From positions 1 through 64,000 of the forward strand of contig JAFCZJ010000019.1 in NCBI GenBank assembly GCA_019314375.1: 64,000 nt of DNA. Direction: 5' to 3'. Below, piece by piece: positions 8,987 through 16,928 of this stretch. The notes beneath the pieces were generated by a model. That model was not told the DNA's origin. It saw nothing but the letters and a program-made list of their open reading frames with translations, and ran no database searches. Source of the DNA: Deltaproteobacteria bacterium (GTDB lineage Bacteria; Myxococcota; B64-G9). Within the stretch, counting starts at the first letter, position 1. Each line of letters starts with the position of its first letter. Position numbers and translations under genes: made by a program.

Positions 8987-10987
8987 ATGATCATGAAATC
9001 TAAATTCTTGTTCTTGTTGGCTCTACCCACCCTGCTCTGGGCCTGCTCAACAGACCAGAACCTCTGCCAGGATGACACCTGCGGCCCCCACGGCACTTGT
9101 GTTGCTGAAAACGGGGTGCCCAGTTGTGTTTGTGATGAATTCTATCAACCAGGCCCCGGCCTGAGCTGCGTGCCCGAGCCTTCTCTGCTCATCGGTCAGC
9201 ACTGCGTCGACGACACCGAATGCATTTCGGACCGTTGCCTGATCTACACCGGCGACACCGAGGGCTACTGCACCACCACCCAATGCCTGATCAACAGCGA
9301 CTGCGTTAACCATGCCGAAGGCGAAACGAACGAGATGTGCTGTGTTGAAGTCGACGCCGACTTCTTCCTCTGCCTGAAAGCCGCCGAGGGATACGACTGC
9401 GGCAGCATCTCGCCCTACATTTGCGGTGTATCTTGCGCGGGCGATCCGGACATTTGCAGCCCGGCATTCCCCTGCATGGGTGAAGGCCTCGACGACCCCA
9501 ACGCCATCTGCTCAGTCCCATGCGCCACCGACGCCGACTGCAGCGCTTGTGAGTGGAGCGAAGATTCGAACGCTAATATCGCCTGCGTGACCATCCCTGG
9601 CGGCGACAAATACTGCTTGTTGGATTTCCCCGAGCCATGCCGCACCAGCGCCGACTGCGATGAAGCTAAGACCTGCGGTATCGGCATCGCCACCGACTGG
9701 ACCAATCTGTTTGGCGAGTGCATGACCGTGGGTGCCCTGCCCCCTGGCTCGGCCTGCGATGACATCGAGGATCCCAACACCCTGAGCTTCGACGAACGAT
9801 GCCGCGCTTTTTACTGCCTGGGCCAGATGTGCACCGAAGTCTGTGAAGAGGACAGCGACTGCCCCGAGGACATGACCTGCGAAGTGCTTCGTTTTTCTGA
9901 CGTGGACGACGAAATCAAGGTCTGCAAGGGCGACCCGCCCTGTATGTTCCCCTCAGACTGCCCCGCCGGCGAAAACTGTTGGCCGACGCTGACCGACGAA
10001 GGCGGACTCGAGGGCAGGTGCCGTACGCAAGAGGGCGATCTGCCCATTCCTTGCAGCACAAGCATGGAATGCCCCGAGTTCATGCGCTGTGGACTTGAAC
10101 TTCTCTGTATCGGAGATCTGCCCTGTCAGGCTAACGAAGACTGCCCCGAAGGCCTGATCTGCGAAAACGGTCTTTTCTGCACCGAAAGTCCGACCTGCGA
10201 AGTCGACGAGGACTGCCCCAAATTGCTGATCTGCGGGGAGGACTTTTTCTGTATCGAAAGACTCCTCTGCGAAGTCGACGAGGACTGTCCCGAGGGCAAA
10301 ATTTGCCGGACCTTCAACCTCTGCGGCGCGGAACCCTGCGACGATCCCAACAACCTGATCACCGCCAGGTCTTGCATTGCTGACTACAGTTGCAACAATC
10401 CAACTGACTGCAGCGAGAACGACAGTTGCTGGCCCGTGGTAAGCACCGAAGGCGGTCTCGAGGGTTGGTGTCGTGCCAACGATGGCCCGGACCCCGTGGG
10501 CACGGTCTGTGACGAATCCTTCGACACCTGCGAAGTCTTCTGCATGGAGCCCCTCTGTACCGAGTGGTGCATCGTGGATGAGGACTGCCCGGACACGATG
10601 GTCTGCGAAGCGATCAACTTCTGCCTCGCCGAGCCCTGCACCGATCCCGCAAACAGTTTCCCAGGTACGGTTTGCATCAAAGACTACAGCTGCGACGCCC
10701 CGACCGACTGCGACGACGGTTACAGCTGCTGGCCGGCGCTAACCGCCGAAAGCGATCTCGATGGTTTGTGCCGTCTCAACGAGGGCCCGGGCCCCGTGGG
10801 CACATTCTGCGACGCAGCGCATGACAACTGCGAAGTCTTCTGCATAGAGCCCCGCTGCACCGAATGGTGCACTGTGGATGAGGACTGCCCGGACACGATG
10901 ATCTGCCAGGCGATCGATTTCTGCCTCGCCGAGCCCTGCGACGATCCCGAGAACATGGCAGCAGGCACGGTCTGCACCGTCCCTTGA
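8987..10987 (+). CDS. Cysteine-rich lipoprotein, longest intact single-signal member, three or more modules
   Basis: The start region and signal peptide (MIMKSKFLFLLALPTLLWAC) nearly duplicate those of the gene at 5735. The first 315 residues form the common core. The C-terminal half is expanded: a partial module (NCWPTLTDEGG), then three short DCP units (ANEDCPEGLIC, VDEDCPKLLIC, VDEDCPEGKIC) and two full modules (SCWPVVSTEGG and SCWPALTAESD) with CEVFC and CTEWC. The module tails match those of the first, partial gene of the window. Its 666 residues from 8987 against 312-316 for the shortest members show that copy number of C-terminal modules drives size variation. Function unknown. Confidence 0.87.
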   Translation: MIMKSKFLFLLALPTLLWACSTDQNLCQDDTCGPHGTCVAENGVPSCVCDEFYQPGPGLSCVPEPSLLIGQHCVDDTECISDRCLIYTGDTEGYCTTTQCLINSDCVNHAEGETNEMCCVEVDADFFLCLKAAEGYDCGSISPYICGVSCAGDPDICSPAFPCMGEGLDDPNAICSVPCATDADCSACEWSEDSNANIACVTIPGGDKYCLLDFPEPCRTSADCDEAKTCGIGIATDWTNLFGECMTVGALPPGSACDDIEDPNTLSFDERCRAFYCLGQMCTEVCEEDSDCPEDMTCEVLRFSDVDDEIKVCKGDPPCMFPSDCPAGENCWPTLTDEGGLEGRCRTQEGDLPIPCSTSMECPEFMRCGLELLCIGDLPCQANEDCPEGLICENGLFCTESPTCEVDEDCPKLLICGEDFFCIERLLCEVDEDCPEGKICRTFNLCGAEPCDDPNNLITARSCIADYSCNNPTDCSENDSCWPVVSTEGGLEGWCRANDGPDPVGTVCDESFDTCEVFCMEPLCTEWCIVDEDCPDTMVCEAINFCLAEPCTDPANSFPGTVCIKDYSCDAPTDCDDGYSCWPALTAESDLDGLCRLNEGPGPVGTFCDAAHDNCEVFCIEPRCTEWCTVDEDCPDTMICQAIDFCLAEPCDDPENMAAGTVCTVP

Positions 10988-10997
10988 GGAAAGGACC

Positions 10998-12236
10998 ATG
11001 AGACACCCCATCATATGGATTGCCTTCGGCCTGCTATTCGGGGCCTGCTCCGAAAGTGAGGGTCTCTGTCCGGCAGGTGCCTGCGAACCCAACGGCAGCT
11101 GTGTCGTGGGAAGCAATGGGCCTACTTGCGACTGCAACGATTTCTACACCCCCTGCCCTGGTCTGACCTGCTGTCCAGTAGATCCGGGACTACCGGGCTA
11201 CGAATGCACCGATGATGCAGACTGCAGATCCGGCCGCTGTTGGAAGGATTTCGGCAACACCGAAGGCTACTGCACCGTCCTCGGCTGCATGGCCGACTCC
11301 GAATGCATCAGCCACGTCCCCGGTGAAACCGCCGAGATGTGCTGTGTTGAGGTCGACGCCGACTACTTCATCTGCCTGAAAATCGCCGAGGGTTATGAAT
11401 GTGGCGACGGCACCGGCACCTGCGGGACCTCCTGCACCGGAACTCTCGATTCGGCCTGCGCCGCGGGCTATCCCTGCATGCGCTCTTGGGATGAGGATTT
11501 CTACGCCACCTGCAGCAAAGCCTGTGAAGAGCCGGAGGATTGCAGAGACTGCAGCCACCAACTCTTCCCGGAGGCGGGTGCCAATTGCTCCACGATTTCC
11601 AGTGGAGACAAGTATTGCCTGTTCGGAATCGATAGCCCCTGCACTTCCAGCACTCAGTGCGGCGAGGGCGAAACCTGCTCCATCGGCGTCAGCCCCGACA
11701 TGACCGAGCTATTTGGTGAATGCATGAACGTGGGTGCCCTGCCCCCAGGCGCCGCCTGCAACGACGAAGACGACCCCACCGATCTAATCTATGACGAACG
11801 CTGCAGCGGCTATTACTGTCTAGGCGACAAATGCAGCGGGGTCTGTTCCGAGGACGCGGACTGTCCCGCGGACATGAGCTGCGAATTGCTGCGCTTTTCG
11901 AACGTGGACGACGAGATCCTGGTCTGCATGGGCGACGTCACCTGCGATGGCCCGGCCGACTGCGTCGCCGGCTTCGCTTGCTGGCCGACTATCAGCGGCA
12001 ACGGCCTGGACGGCTGGTGCCGCCCAAACGAAGGCACGGACCTGGTGGGCACTGCCTGCGGCGAAACCAATGATACATGTGAAGTCTTTTGCCTGGAGAC
12101 CCTCTGCACGGAGTGGTGCAGCCTGGACGAAGACTGCCCTGAAGGCATGGGCTGCGAGACCGTCGACTTCTGCCTCATCGAACCCTGCGACGATCCCGAA
12201 AACACATTACCTGGCACTGTCTGCATTGGGGACTAA
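10998..12236 (+). CDS. Cysteine-rich lipoprotein, SESEG type with one C-terminal module
   Basis: ATG 10998 follows GAGGAAAGGACC. The signal peptide MRHPIIWIAFGLLFGAC has Cys17. The N-terminus (CPAGACEPNGSCVVGSNGPTCDCNDFYTPCPGLTCC) matches the gene at 3537 almost residue for residue, whereas the centre carries a private segment, DCRDCSHQLFPEAGANCSTI. One complete module with ACWPTISGNGLDGWC, CEVFC and CTEWC closes the protein. The stop (TAA 12234-12236) lies 4 bp before the next start. Confidence 0.87.
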   Translation: MRHPIIWIAFGLLFGACSESEGLCPAGACEPNGSCVVGSNGPTCDCNDFYTPCPGLTCCPVDPGLPGYECTDDADCRSGRCWKDFGNTEGYCTVLGCMADSECISHVPGETAEMCCVEVDADYFICLKIAEGYECGDGTGTCGTSCTGTLDSACAAGYPCMRSWDEDFYATCSKACEEPEDCRDCSHQLFPEAGANCSTISSGDKYCLFGIDSPCTSSTQCGEGETCSIGVSPDMTELFGECMNVGALPPGAACNDEDDPTDLIYDERCSGYYCLGDKCSGVCSEDADCPADMSCELLRFSNVDDEILVCMGDVTCDGPADCVAGFACWPTISGNGLDGWCRPNEGTDLVGTACGETNDTCEVFCLETLCTEWCSLDEDCPEGMGCETVDFCLIEPCDDPENTLPGTVCIGD

Positions 12237-12240
12237 GGGG

Positions 12241-13479
12241 ATGATCGTGAAAATAATATTTTTGCTCATGCTGGCCCTGCCAGCCCTGTTCTTGGCCTGC
12301 TCGTCGGACCAAGGCCTCTGCCAGGCCGACACCTGCGCCCCCCACGGGACATGCGTGATTGGAAACGAGGGCCCAAGCTGTGTTTGCGACGAATTTTACC
12401 AACCCGGCCCAAACCCAAGCTGCATCTTCCAAACCGGACTGCTCATGGGGCAACACTGCATCGACGACGCCAACTGCCTTTCCGACCGCTGCCTGATATA
12501 CACCGGCGACACCGAAGGCTATTGCACCACCACTGAGTGCATTATCGATCGGGACTGCATCAACCACTCCGACGACAACCGAGATATGTGCTGCGTTGAG
12601 GTCGACGCCGCCTATTTCATCTGCTTGAAAATCGCCGAGGGTTACGCTTGCTCTAACGGCCCCCTGCCCTGCGGCGTGCCCTGCGCAGACGATCCCGATA
12701 TTTGCTACCCCCTCCCCTGTATCGGCGATGGTGAAGACGATCCCAATGCCACCTGTGCCTCTCCATGCGCCACCGACGCCGATTGTAATACCTGCGAGTG
12801 GGGCGAAGATCCGAACGCTGAATTCGCCTGCGTCTTAATTGAAAACGGCGGCAAATACTGCCTGGTGGACCAATCAGAGCCCTGCAACACAAGCGCCGAT
12901 TGCCCAGAGGGTGAAACCTGCACCATCGGCGTCAGCCACGACATGACCGATCTGTTCGGCAAGTGCATGAATATTGGCGGAATGCCTCCGGGCTCCGAAT
13001 GCAACGACGAAGACGACCCCAACGATCTCAGCTATGAAGAACGCTGCAGCGGCTTCTATTGCCTAGGCGGCATGTGCTCCGAGGTTTGTGTCGAAGACAC
13101 CGACTGCCCCGAGGGCATGATCTGCGAAGTGCTTCGCTTTTCGAACGTCGACGACGAGATCCTGGTCTGCATGGGCGACAAGTCCTGTGATGGCCCGGCA
13201 GGCTGCGCCGATGGCGACAGCTGCTGGCCAACCCAGAGGGGCAACGAGCTATCCGGCTGGTGTCGCGCCAACGAGGGCACGGATCCCGTGGGCACCGAAT
13301 GCACCGATGCCGACGCCACCTGCGAAGTCTTCTGCATAGAGCCCCTCTGCACCGAGTGGTGCACCCTCGACGCCGACTGCCCCGAAGGCATGGCCTGCGA
13401 GACCATCGATTTCTGCCTCGCCGAGCCCTGCGACGATCCTGAGAATATGGCTGCAGGCACGGTCTGCACCGGACCTTGA
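12241..13479 (+). CDS. Cysteine-rich lipoprotein, CSSDQ type with one C-terminal module
   Basis: ATG 12241 and an in-frame GTG at 12247 follow AAGGGG; the GTG matches the spacing of its paralogues. The frame is open further upstream but that would run through the previous gene. The signal peptide is MIVKIIFLLMLALPALFLAC (Cys20). It resembles the genes at 5735 and 8987 at the N-terminus (TCAPHGTCVIGNEGPSCVCDEFYQPGPN), but unlike the 5735 gene it has a module (SCWPTQRGNELSGWC to CTGP). Function unknown. Confidence 0.86.
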   Translation: MIVKIIFLLMLALPALFLACSSDQGLCQADTCAPHGTCVIGNEGPSCVCDEFYQPGPNPSCIFQTGLLMGQHCIDDANCLSDRCLIYTGDTEGYCTTTECIIDRDCINHSDDNRDMCCVEVDAAYFICLKIAEGYACSNGPLPCGVPCADDPDICYPLPCIGDGEDDPNATCASPCATDADCNTCEWGEDPNAEFACVLIENGGKYCLVDQSEPCNTSADCPEGETCTIGVSHDMTDLFGKCMNIGGMPPGSECNDEDDPNDLSYEERCSGFYCLGGMCSEVCVEDTDCPEGMICEVLRFSNVDDEILVCMGDKSCDGPAGCADGDSCWPTQRGNELSGWCRANEGTDPVGTECTDADATCEVFCIEPLCTEWCTLDADCPEGMACETIDFCLAEPCDDPENMAAGTVCTGP

Positions 13480-13489
13480 GGAGAAGAAC

Positions 13490-14788
13490 ATGAAAGGGAC
13501 CATCATCTGCCTATGTATGAGCCTGCTTTTTCTGGCCTGCTTGGAAGACAAAGACCTCTGCCCGAAAGGGGCCTGCGAGCCCCACGGAAGCTGCATGCAG
13601 AATGATGGACAAGCGGTCTGCATCTGCGATGAGCCTTATACACCATGCGAGAACCTCTCCTGCTGTTATACCAAGCAAACGGGCGAACCATGCCAAGAGA
13701 ACGCGGATTGCCCCTTGGGTATTTGCCACAAACCCCTCTTGGCAGACGCCTACTGCAGCAACTTCTGTCAAACACAAGAAGACTGCAAAAACCATGCGGA
13801 AGGCGAAGACAGTCAAATGTGCTGCGTGGACCTGGAAATTGACCGGCGCATTTGCCTAAAAATCATGGAGGGCAGGACCTGCGGCGACGGCACCGGGACC
13901 TGCGGGACTCGCTGCAGCAGTCTGGGTTCAGGCTGCGCACCTGGATACCGCTGCGCGTATAAGTCGGAAAATTGGCTCGACGCCATCTGCACAAAGGAAT
14001 GTGCCGTCGACATCAATTGCGCGAACTGTGAATGGATTGGGCCACCAAATTCAAAAATTGAATGTGTCACCATCCCAGACGGCGAAAGGTATTGTCTGCC
14101 GGTTTACCCAAATTACTGCGCCCACGATGCCGACTGCGGCGATGGAGAAAGCTGTGCTTATGGGGCCACTGGCTGTTTTGGAACGCCGAGCATCTGTGGT
14201 GATTGGGGGATGTTGCCACCAGGTTCCGAATGCGACGAATGGGCCTCCCGGCCTGCCTACGAAGAACGCTGCTCAAGTCTGCAATGCTGGGACGGTGCAT
14301 GCAGGGCCGTCTGCAATACAGACGAGCATTGCCCTGATGAAGAAATCTGCTCGCCCATCGATTACAACGGAATTCTAGTCTGCCTGGATGCTCACCGCTG
14401 TGAGATCGATCAGGACTGCCCGGAGGGTATGATCTGTTTAAGCCTTCCTCAATTCGGGCCAATGGGTCCCCTGATCTGCGTGGACGATCCAAGATGCACC
14501 GGTCCTTCCGGCTGCCCGGAAGGCGAGAGTTGCTGGCCGACCTTACGCGGGGGCAGCCTGGAAGGCTGGTGCCGAGCCAACGAAGGCACTTACCCTGTGG
14601 GCACGGAATGCACCGACGCCGACGACAGGTGTGAGGTTTTCTGCATGGAGCCCCTGTGCACGGAGTGGTGCACCATTGAAAGAGACTGCCCCAAAGGGAT
14701 GACTTGCGAAATCATCCACTTCTGTCTCGCCGAACCCTGCGACGATCCCGAAAACACGGCACCGGGCACGGTTTGCCTGGCCGAATGA
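13490..14788 (+). CDS. Cysteine-rich lipoprotein, last gene of the array
   Basis: ATG 13490 is preceded by GAGGAGAAGA. The signal peptide MKGTIICLCMSLLFLAC has Cys17. This is the most diverged intact copy: the core reads CCYTKQTGEPCQENADC and GICHKPLLADAYCSNFC in place of the GRCL...EGYCTTT motif, and its centre (MLPPGSECDEWASRPAYEERCSSLQC) matches the first half of the fused gene at 1313, hinting that the two ends of the array are related. One module (SCWPTLRGGSLEGWC) follows. The 16 bp to the convergent gene contain only A-rich and T-rich runs and no GC stem. Confidence 0.87.
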   Translation: MKGTIICLCMSLLFLACLEDKDLCPKGACEPHGSCMQNDGQAVCICDEPYTPCENLSCCYTKQTGEPCQENADCPLGICHKPLLADAYCSNFCQTQEDCKNHAEGEDSQMCCVDLEIDRRICLKIMEGRTCGDGTGTCGTRCSSLGSGCAPGYRCAYKSENWLDAICTKECAVDINCANCEWIGPPNSKIECVTIPDGERYCLPVYPNYCAHDADCGDGESCAYGATGCFGTPSICGDWGMLPPGSECDEWASRPAYEERCSSLQCWDGACRAVCNTDEHCPDEEICSPIDYNGILVCLDAHRCEIDQDCPEGMICLSLPQFGPMGPLICVDDPRCTGPSGCPEGESCWPTLRGGSLEGWCRANEGTYPVGTECTDADDRCEVFCMEPLCTEWCTIERDCPKGMTCEIIHFCLAEPCDDPENTAPGTVCLAE

Positions 14789-14804
14789 AAAAAAGATTTT
14801 TTGT

Positions 14805-16169
14805 TCAGGTCAGGGCGGATTTCAGATCGGCGAAGTCCATGGACCCGGCTTTTGTTTGGGCCACGGCGGTGACCAGCCTGCGACCCAAATGCACACCCAT
14901 GGTTTCCAACAGATTGCTGTCATCCAAATTCAGAAGCCGTTTCTGCGAAAACAAGGCCATCACGCAGACAAGCCCCATGGGCGTTTTCCGCCCATCCGGC
15001 CAAGGTATCGGTACCGCGGCCACGACGGTTTCCGTGCTTCCCTCAAGACAGCGAGGCGGCACGGGCACCTGTAGTTTGCCTGTATCGAGGACCGCGCGGA
15101 CATCCCGCGCTTCGGCCAGGCGCACCACCGTACTGATGGGCAAGCGATTGCCGCGCATGGGGATGAGGTTGTCTTGGTCCGCGTCGTACATGAACAGACC
15201 GAAAATCTTGGCACCCACCAGGTTGGCCAAAATATCCCGAGCGGCGACCAGCACAGTCTCAACATCCCCGGCCACGGACAGGCCCTCGAGCAAGGCCACC
15301 AACGCACTCAGGCGCAAGTGATCTTTTTGCAGTTCTTCCAGGCTTTGGCTCAGGTTGTCCTGCTCGTCCAAAAGAACCTGGTCTGTTTCGAGCGGCGGCT
15401 CGGAGACCGGCAGGGTGTCGGTGGCAATGCCGCCTTCCAGTTGAAAGCTCAAACGCCCCATCATGCCCTCGGTCAGGCTCTCGGCATCGCCCCCAGCCAC
15501 CATGGCATCAATGCTGCGCAAGCTCTCGTCTTCCACATGGATGAAAGAGACGCCGATGCCCCCAGGTCCTTCCTCGGTTTCTTCCAGGGATCGAACAACC
15601 CGCCCATAGGCCAAAACAGCCTGATTGAAAGGTGACGGCAAAGAAAAATTAAGTCGCAGGCGAGTGCCCACGGGCAAGGGATTGAGCATCTCGACGAAGA
15701 CCCCGGATCGACTCAGGTCCCGAGCGTACTCGAAAAAAATACCTCGGAAGTCCTCGAAAGAAACCTGCATGGAGGCCGGTATCCGGGGAAAGCTGCGCTT
15801 GGAAGTGTGGCCTAAGACCACCTCAACCTTGCGCACCAAGGCCGCTTCGTCGATGGGCTTGGTCAGGTAATCGTCGCAACCACACTGCACGGCCTCTCGA
15901 ATGTCTTCATCCCGACAGGAGGAGGTGACGATGATCACCGGCAGGCCGGCCAGGTTGCCATCGGCCTTGAGTTGCCGGCAGACCTCATGCCCGTTCATGC
16001 CGGGCATATTCAGATCCAGCAGAACCAAATCCGGCGGGTTGGCCCGAATTTTTTCCAAGGCCTCTTCGCCGCTGACTGCTTCCTCAATTTGGTAGCCCCG
16101 CCAGCCAAGTACAGCGGCCTCCAAATGCCTAAATAGTTTCACGTCGTCTACGACGAGAATACGCGCCAT
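14805..16169 (-). CDS. Response regulator, REC-PilZ-GAF-like
   Basis: Residues 1-120 form a receiver domain with DD at 8-9, the phospho-acceptor Asp52 in LLDLNMPGMNG, and the conserved Lys in YLTKPID. Residues about 125-215 begin with a charged RSFPRIPA and contain DLSRSGVFV and GIGVSF, typical of PilZ c-di-GMP-binding domains, although the full RxxxR-DxSxxG signature is only partly recognisable. The remainder (VLVAARDILANLVGAKIFGLFMYD to the end) looks GAF-like. ATG 16169 has GGAGAA upstream. The gene diverges from a second response regulator. A role in coupling phosphorylation and c-di-GMP to surface behaviour is inferred. Confidence 0.8.
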   Translation of the reverse strand: MARILVVDDVKLFRHLEAAVLGWRGYQIEEAVSGEEALEKIRANPPDLVLLDLNMPGMNGHEVCRQLKADGNLAGLPVIIVTSSCRDEDIREAVQCGCDDYLTKPIDEAALVRKVEVVLGHTSKRSFPRIPASMQVSFEDFRGIFFEYARDLSRSGVFVEMLNPLPVGTRLRLNFSLPSPFNQAVLAYGRVVRSLEETEEGPGGIGVSFIHVEDESLRSIDAMVAGGDAESLTEGMMGRLSFQLEGGIATDTLPVSEPPLETDQVLLDEQDNLSQSLEELQKDHLRLSALVALLEGLSVAGDVETVLVAARDILANLVGAKIFGLFMYDADQDNLIPMRGNRLPISTVVRLAEARDVRAVLDTGKLQVPVPPRCLEGSTETVVAAVPIPWPDGRKTPMGLVCVMALFSQKRLLNLDDSNLLETMGVHLGRRLVTAVAQTKAGSMDFADLKSALT

Positions 16170-16325
16170 GAGGTGTTCTCCGTGACATGAGCTTAGGCCC
16201 TGCTCTTTTCGAATGCAACCGTTTCCACCCCCTCCTCATGGCACAGCCGAACTTGACGACCGCCTCTGTCCGATGATACCTTTTGGACCAAGCGGTCAAA
16301 TGCACCAATAAAAAAGGGGGGTGCC

Positions 16326-16928
16326 ATGAGAAACCGCGCAGTGGAGATTCTCGTTTTAGACGATGACTCCGATACCTTGGAAATTCTGTCCCACATGCTC
16401 TCTACGGATGACAAGCACGTAGAGACCACGACTTCTCCCATCCAGGCTATGGATTTGCTGGCCCGCAAGTCATTCCATATCCTGCTCCTGGATTTGAAGA
16501 TGCCCGACATGAACGGCATCGAGGTCCTACAGCGAATCCGAGAAAAGGATCGGGATCTTGCAGTCATCGTATTGACTGCTTATCCCTCGGTGGAGACAGC
16601 CGTGGCCTCTTTGAAGGGCGGGGTTTCCGACTATGTGGAGAAGCCGATTGACAAGGACAAGCTCCTAGATGCCGTGCGAAGCGTCATCCGCAGCAAAGGC
16701 CTGCTTCGGGATCCCGAGGAGAGCCTCTTGGCCAGCGTCGGTGCCAAAATTCGGGTCAAACGAAAAAACCAGGAACTCACCCTTAAGCAGGTAGCCCGTC
16801 GCACGGGCCTCTCGGTGAGCCTGCTCAGCCAAATCGAGCGCGCCGAATCAGCGGCCAGCGTATCCAGCCTCTACAAAATCGCTTCAGCTTTGGGGTCAAG
16901 TCTGGAAGAACTCTTTGAGGGTTACTGA
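16326..16928 (+). CDS. Response regulator with XRE-type HTH output
   Basis: This 200-residue protein has a receiver domain (DDD at 12-14, phospho-Asp56 in LLLDLKMPDMNG, LTAYPSVETA, YVEKPID) joined to a C-terminal Cro/C1-type helix-turn-helix (VGAKIRVKRKNQELTLKQVARRTGLSVSLLSQIERAES). REC fused to an XRE domain is much rarer than REC with NarL, OmpR or NtrC outputs. No histidine kinase lies nearby, so it is an orphan. ATG 16326 is preceded by a G-rich AAAGGGGGG. Its 3' end overlaps the convergent FHA gene by 7 bp. Confidence 0.85.
   Translation: MRNRAVEILVLDDDSDTLEILSHMLSTDDKHVETTTSPIQAMDLLARKSFHILLLDLKMPDMNGIEVLQRIREKDRDLAVIVLTAYPSVETAVASLKGGVSDYVEKPIDKDKLLDAVRSVIRSKGLLRDPEESLLASVGAKIRVKRKNQELTLKQVARRTGLSVSLLSQIERAESAASVSSLYKIASALGSSLEELFEGY

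Noticed and set aside
11947-12240. Upstream extension of the gene at 12241 through the preceding gene
   Set aside because: The extension is another frame of the 10998-12236 gene; the lipobox signal peptide and the AAGGGG site fix the start near 12241.
1-14788. Regularly repeated short motifs in the cysteine-rich array, considered as a CRISPR-like repeat
   Set aside because: The repeats are long coding modules in one frame with diverged copies, not short identical direct repeats with unique spacers.
14789-14804. A-run and T-run between two convergent genes, considered as a bidirectional terminator
   Set aside because: The only pairing possible is A-T, with no GC stem, so I cannot support a terminator.
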